A DNA stretch of 64,000 nucleotides from Hirundichthys speculiger (Eukaryota; Chordata; Actinopteri; Beloniformes; Exocoetidae): NCBI GenBank assembly GCA_018398805.1, contig JAGFBZ010002341.1:1225001-1289000 (forward strand), read 5' to 3'. A program made the position numbers and the translations under genes. Within the stretch, counting starts at the first letter, position 1, and each line of letters opens with the position of its first letter. This document shows positions 59,130 through 64,000 of the stretch, one piece after another. The notes under the pieces were generated by a model, which saw nothing but the letters and a program-made list of their open reading frames with translations, ran no database searches and had not been told where the DNA came from.

Positions 59130-59970
59130 CAAAACAAATAATGTACGTAACTGCCAGACAAAACACAGTCTGCACCTTTTTGCATTTCCGCTTATGTTTA
59201 GTTTGCGAAACCGAATCAGCGTGTTTGTTTTCCTGACAGAGCCAGTATGGCCGTCCCTCCCTACCTGCCACAATCTGTGCCTTTGCTTGTTTTCTTTGTG
59301 CTTGTTTCATTCTTCATCTTCTGGGTTTTTTGGTCCAGATTTAGTTTTCCTCCCACCTCCTGTTGCGTTCCCAGTCCCGGCGAGGGCCTCGGGTCGGTCG
59401 TTTCGCACTCATTGCTTATAATGAACTCCGTTTAAGTGCGATCCTGTCCTGTTTTAACAGTGACGCTCCCCGTGTGTCGTTTGAGGTTTTGCCTCCTTTC
59501 TCACCCTGCTCCTTGTTGTTTTCACCTGTGCCCCGTTATTCAATTAGTTCTCAGTCTGTGTAAAAAGTCTCGTCTCTCCCTCTGTGCGTCGTTAGTCCAT
59601 CTGTTCCACAGCCGGTCATGTTCCTGCTCCCAGTTTCATTACCTTACTGGACTCCTGTTTGTTTTTTTTACTGTGGCTCTTTAGATTCCTTTCCTTCTGC
59701 GGCGGCTTTTGTTTCCTGTTTTTTTTTCTTCAGTTGTTTAAACTAAGAATCCTCAGTTCTTTATCCACCTATCCCCTGATCCGTACACATGTACGGTAAC
59801 ACTGTCACACTGTGAACCACATACAGAGCAGGGTTTTTCTTAAATAAACCTCTATTGCAATTATATTGAATTATAATTTAAACATGATATAAATGTTTTA
59901 ATGTGTTTTTATGACTTAAAATAGCTTAAATAATGGAAATATAAAAAATATTTTTTTTTTCTTTTTTAAA
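59130..59970. other. No gene seen
   Basis: Pyrimidine-rich on the plus strand (59230-59740), giving several leucine/serine-rich shadow frames without recognisable domains. Confidence 0.45.
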
Positions 59971-60142
59971 GGGGGGTAGTTGGTATATTGTTACCATATG
60001 GCAACACTGCGCAAATATGGAAAGTACCATAAAATCACATTTTTCTCTCATAACATCATTTTATTGAAAACAAGACTAAACAAATCCTACTTATACTTAG
60101 TGAAATGTATAACCCAATATTTAGTTGTGCATTTTCTGAGAT

Positions 60143-60316
60143 CTAGGACTGGCAGTCTCTTCGATAGAGGCGCCATGCCTCTACTAGGGTCAGGTCCAGC
60201 ATGTGGAAGACAATGCGATTGTAACATTTCTTGGACCTGATCTTGGTGGGGCAGAGGGCAATCAAAGAATCCAGAAGATCCACTCCTCCCATGCTCTTAT
60301 TGTACACTGACTCAAT
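60143..60316 (-). pseudogene. piggyBac transposase fragment
   Basis: SVYNKSMGGVDLLDSLIA, then TKIRSKK, FHMLDLTLVEAW and LYRRDC form the conserved piggyBac block that includes the last catalytic aspartate (GGVD) and the following helices. The frame is entered on its N-terminal side from SINE sequence (60317 upward), which cut the gene, and ends at a stop after CQS at 60143. The conserved residues YRTK-KW are altered to CPTK-KC. The region on the other side of the SINE (60600-60791) does not read as recognisable transposase. Confidence 0.85.
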
Positions 60317-60319
60317 GTT

Positions 60320-60580
60320 GGTTGGCTGTAGCTCAGTTGGTAGAGCGGGTCGTCCAGTCACTGGAAGGTTGGTGGTTTGATCCCGGCTCCAACTGTCCAC
60401 ATGCCAGAGTGTCCTTGGGCAAGAGACTGAACCCTAACTTGCCCCCAGCGGGTTGGCAGCACACTTGCATGGCAGCTGCTGCCCTCTGGTGTGTGAATAA
60501 GTTAATGAGAGGCCAATGTAAACTGCTTTGAGGGCACCTTGGTGTGGAAAAGCAATATATAAGTGCAGTCCATTTTACAT
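60320..60580 (+). repeat. tRNA-derived SINE, full-length copy
   Basis: TGGCTGTAGCTCAGTTGGTA (A box) and GGTTGGTGGTTTGATCCC (B box) start a tRNA-like head. The body (CCTTGGGCAAG, GCCCCCAGCGGGTTGGCAGC) leads to a tail ATATATAAGTGCAGTCCATTT typical of fish SINEs mobilised by L2-type LINEs. It interrupts the piggyBac gene. Flanks ATGTTGG/ATTTGGG are only a weak duplication. Confidence 0.85.
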
Positions 60581-61360
60581 TTGGGGAGTGGAACGCAGAT
60601 CATGTCTTTCTTTTTTGTTGTCCAACCTTTGCATTTTTTTTTTGGTTGGGTTTGCTCCTACAAATGTATTCAGGAGGGTCACAGGATGGTTGTCGAACCA
60701 CTTGCCGACCCATTGCTAACTCTTCCCTGTACTCGTTCCTTCTCCCAAAGAAGAAACTGGCTTTCATCTTCCATGGATGAAAGCGACACATGTAAACTGG
60801 CTATGCAGTCAAAAAAAGCAGAAAATGCTGCATATAATTCCAAGAAGTGTACTGTCAGTACTGTACTGTAATGTCTGAAATTAGAAAATATAATAATAGA
60901 AATAATGTTTTTTCCCTTTTAAATCTAATAAAAAACTGTGAACATAGTCTCAGAGTAGTCTAGTGCTATGTAAGTCAATTACAGTCCAATAGGTTGAATA
61001 CACACAGATCACTTCCATATTTGCATGTAGTTGCCATATGGCAACAAATTCATTTTAGCATTTTACAAAAAACATATAATATCTAAACTAGTTTTGAGAA
61101 TGAAAATTAAATTAAAATTGCTTAAATACATAGCAATTAGACAACTTTGGGGGCCCTCAGATACGGACTCACCCCAATGTCTGTGTCCATGCAAAAAGGA
61201 GGCGCAAACAGGATTCCTTGGTCATGTAATGTGATGCATTATTTGTCTCATCAAAATGAACAATTGAACAGTAAAAAATTGATTTTACATTACTGTCTTT
61301 TAGTAAAATTGAGATAAAGTAATTGTTGCCATATGGCAACAACATGCAATAGAGGGTAAA

Positions 61361-62057
61361 TCTTATTGTTTGACTTAAGGGAACAAGTGAAGGATTGATC
61401 ATAGATGACACGGCAGTCTTGCGTTACCAGACCCATCTCCACATCACAAAGAAAGATCCAGCTGCACTACTTTCACCACCTGGATAATCGCACTGAAACA
61501 GCATCAAAATACCGTCATGCAGAATCACTGAGCGCTGATGTCCCACATTTTTCAATCATTTTCATATTCTTCATTGTTTTCCATTCACGCCATGTGCTCT
61601 TCTCATGAATGAAGCGTCAGTTTAAATGACATGCATCGACGCCTCTTCCTCATATGCATGCTCACGCCACTTGAGGCGGAAACCTCGGCCTCAGTAATCC
61701 CAGTTGATAATCACTGTCGCAGTCCCACTAATCTCTGATCCAAGGTTTCCTATTCCTCTGACTCTCCCAGAGACACTCTGGCTATGTTGAGCTCGGTCCA
61801 AGCTCTGTGAGCATTGTTAACTGGAAGTGGCTCATCAGTAATTACCTGCACTATCTGAACCACGTCTGTGCGATTTTATTCACGGCAGCCAGCTTTAGAA
61901 GAAAGAAAGAGCCACTCAACTCCTCTCCAGCCGCCTCTTTCTTGAGTGTGTCTTACCTGAGATTGGCAGTACAGCTTTGTGCTTCCACTGGACAGAATTT
62001 ACAACCAACAAGTCTTGGAGCACATTAGCGCCGTAGGATATTAGTGAGGATAGACGT
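61361..62057. other. No gene seen
   Basis: Short frames only. No recognised repeat. Confidence 0.45.
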
Positions 62058-62484
62058 TCACCGGCCACTTTACAAGGTCCAACTGTCCAACTGCTCATTA
62101 ATGCAGATTTCTAATCAGCCAATCACATGGCAGCACCTCACTTCATTCATTCATGTAGACATGATCAAGATGATCTGCTGCAGTTCAAACCAGCATCAGA
62201 ATGGAGAAGAAAGATGATTTAAGTGACTTTGAACGTGTCATGGTTGTTGGTCTGAATGTTTTAGAAACTGCTGATCTACTGGGATTTTCACCACAACCAT
62301 CTCTAGGGTTCACAGAGAATGTTCCAGAAAAGAGAAAATATCCAGTGAGCTGCAGTTCTGTGGGAACAAATGCCTTGTTGATGCCAGAGGTCAGAGGAGG
62401 ATGACCAGACTGGTTGGAGCTGATAGAAAGACAACTGGAACTAAAATAACCACTGGTTACAACCGAGGTCTGCAGAAGAGCATC
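62058..62484 (+). pseudogene. Tc1-like transposase N-terminal fragment
   Basis: The inverted-repeat-like CACCGGCCACTTTACAAGG precedes an ATG at 62201 giving MEKKDDLSDFERVMVVG, then ETADLLGFS. This matches the paired-like helix-turn-helix start of a well-known fish/frog Tc1 transposase, with the 'ARRAGLSIS' part deleted. A frameshift follows, and other frames continue the match (CLVDARGQRR-like near 62370). It stops at AGAAGAGCATC (62484), where the LINE sequence begins, so the rest was lost or replaced. Confidence 0.8.
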
Positions 62485-64000
62485 ATCATCATCTTTTTCC
62501 CCACTCAGCGACACACCCGCTGAGAAACCCACCCTGCTGATTGGCGATTCTATAGTCCGGTATGTGAGGCCGGCAGCCACGACAATAGTGAGGTGTATCC
62601 CGGGAGCCAGGGCGGGCGACATCGAGGCAAATTTGAAGCTGCTGGCAAAGAATAAGCGTAAGTACAGTAAAGTTATTGTACATGTCGGCACTAATGACAA
62701 CCCGGCTACGCCAGTCGGAGGTCACTAAAAATTAATATTGAGTCGGTGTGTAACGTTGCAAAGAGCATGTCGGACTCCGTAGTTTTCTCTGGCCCCCTTC
62801 CTAATTTGACCAGTGATGATATGTTTAGCCGCATGTCATCGCTCCGTCGCTGGTTGTCGTGGTGGTGTCCAGCAAACGACGTGGCCTTTATTGACCATTG
62901 GCCTGATTTCTGGGGAAAGCCTGGTCTGATTAGAAGAGACGGCATTCATCCCCCACCCCGGATGGTGCAGCTCTTATTTCTAGGAATTTGGCCGATTTTT
63001 CTTAGACGCTCCCCCTGACAATCCAGGGTGGAGGCCAGGATGCAGAGCTGCAGTCTTACAACGCTTCTCTGCTGCTTCTCGAGAACCGTCACCCACCTCT
63101 AAAAATAGAGAAATCAACTATGTAGCTGCTAATGTTAACATGGGTGCCGAACAAAAACAAAAATAGAATTGGTGTCAATTCCCCGTCCCTCCAAAAGTCT
63201 ACTTAGCGCGCTGTGATAGGGGCGTTAACCAAAATAATTTGATAAAAATAAAACTGTCAGACACGTGGAGCCAAGAGAACTTGTAATTAGATGTGGACTA
63301 CTGAATGTGAGATCTCTTGGCTCTAAGTCTCTGTTAATCAATGATCTTATTACTGAGACTCGTTGCGATGTCTTCTGCTTATCAGAAACATGGCTTTCAA
63401 GACGGGGAGTATGTGAGCTTAAATGAGGCTACGCCACCAGGTTTATATTAATTATCATATTCCCCGGAGTACGGGTCGAGGTGGAGGAGTAGCAGCTGTC
63501 TACAACTCCAACCTACAAGTAAAAACAAAACCCAAATGTAATTATTAATAATACATTCGAAAGCCTCACGCTCAGTCTAACTTTTCCAAATTGGAGATCA
63601 GAAAAGTCAGTCTTGTTGGTAGTGGTGTATCGGCCACCTGCTGGTGCTTATCTGGAGTTTCTGTCTGAGTTCTCTGATTTTTTTAGCTGGTTTAGTGCTC
63701 AGCTCAGACAAAGTCATCATAGTGGGCGACTTTAATATTCACATGGATGTCGACAGTGATAGCTTTAAATTAGCCTTTACATCTCTCTTAGATTCACTGG
63801 GCGTCTCACAAAAAGTGAAAGAACCGACTCACTGCTTTAATCATATCTTGGATCTGGTTCTCACCTATGGTCTAGATGCTCATCACTTGTTAGTGTCGCC
63901 GCTGAATTCTCTTCTCTCGGACCACTTTTTAGTTACATTTGAGTTCAGCATTTGTGGCATTAAAACAGAAAATGAAACGTGTCATTACAGCAGATGTCTT
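62485..64000 (+). pseudogene. CR1/L2-clade LINE: esterase and AP-endonuclease domains, broken, runs off the window
   Basis: An SGNH-type esterase comes first. [11 protein letters not shown] with the catalytic Ser of GDS is at about 62534-62566 and VHVGTND at 62678-62698. After a frameshift near 62725, IRRDGIHP (Asp/His block) lies near 62930-62955. An APE-type endonuclease follows: CGLLNVRSL (63292), CLSETWL with the catalytic Glu (about 63378), VYRPP (63625), GDFNIH (63724-63741) and LLSDHFLVT (about 63909). Multiple stops and frameshifts interrupt, so the copy is dead. The endonuclease nicks target DNA for reverse transcription; the esterase is of uncertain role. The reverse transcriptase should lie beyond 64000. 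Confidence 0.85.

Larger units (their letters stand above)
59971..61356. mobile_element. piggyBac-type transposon remnant with SINE insertion
   Basis: The element encodes a piggyBac transposase piece on the minus strand. Near each end are palindromes around CCATATGG: 59990-60005 (GTTACCATATGGCAAC) and 61323-61342 (TTGTTGCCATATGGCAACAA), with a third at 61030-61045. The right end reads GCAATAGAGGG then TAAA, a possible mutated TTAA. The left end is near the TTAA-GGGGGG tract at about 59966. Limits are approximate. Confidence 0.6.

Overview
This is a stretch of AT-rich vertebrate, almost certainly teleost fish, genomic DNA. It has no operons or ribosome binding sites, long non-coding tracts, a spliced exon with consensus acceptor and donor, tRNA-derived SINEs, and a dense load of fish-type DNA transposons and LINE relics. 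The only host protein-coding sequence I can support is one 80-bp internal exon on the + strand at 46302-46381. It encodes the start of the first C2 domain of a double-C2 (DOC2) protein, most like DOC2B. Neither the preceding exon (N-terminal Munc13-interacting region) nor the next exon (Ca2+-binding loop of C2A) was found. If the gene is intact, the window is therefore mostly the 3' part of one very long intron (more than 46 kb) and the 5' part of the next (more than 17 kb).

The rest is layered mobile DNA. At 7.6-10.2 kb, a tRNA SINE lies next to a 2.3-kb ISL2EU-like element. That element has terminal TCTCGA/TCGAGA, AT target duplication, a THAP-domain relic and a YqaJ-type N-terminal exon, and it carries a 1.23-kb Harbinger-type element inserted inside it. 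At 15.2, 24.5, 26.6, 28.0 and 40.0 kb lie five members of one hAT family (ends TAGRGCTG, subterminal CGATA-rich sequence, four with 8-bp target duplications). The 40.0-kb member still carries a decayed BED-finger transposase start and is itself nested in a different BED-finger hAT. A third BED hAT with a 278-codon open frame lies at 21.9-22.9 kb. A larger hAT family (TAGGGCTGG) occurs at 31.9, 36.9 and 58.0 kb. Pogo/Tigger-like TA-flanked elements lie at 11.1, 19.5, 35.3 and 45.4 kb, a further TA-flanked family at 48.7 and 54.2 kb, a Harbinger with a MADF relic at 47.8 kb, and a piggyBac with a SINE inside it at 60.0-61.4 kb. Tc1 transposase relics are at 3.9, 11.7 and 62.1 kb. The window ends inside a CR1/L2-clade LINE (62.5-64.0 kb) with esterase and AP-endonuclease domains broken by stops and frameshifts.

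Structures not explained by known families include two CpG-rich fold-back regions (3.7 and 16.4 kb), an 80-bp near-perfect palindrome next to a Tc1 relic (3.8 kb), and perfect hairpins at 27.2 and 47.2 kb. Nothing here looks like a new multi-gene system. The most informative content is the nested transposon stratigraphy, datable from the many intact target-site duplications.
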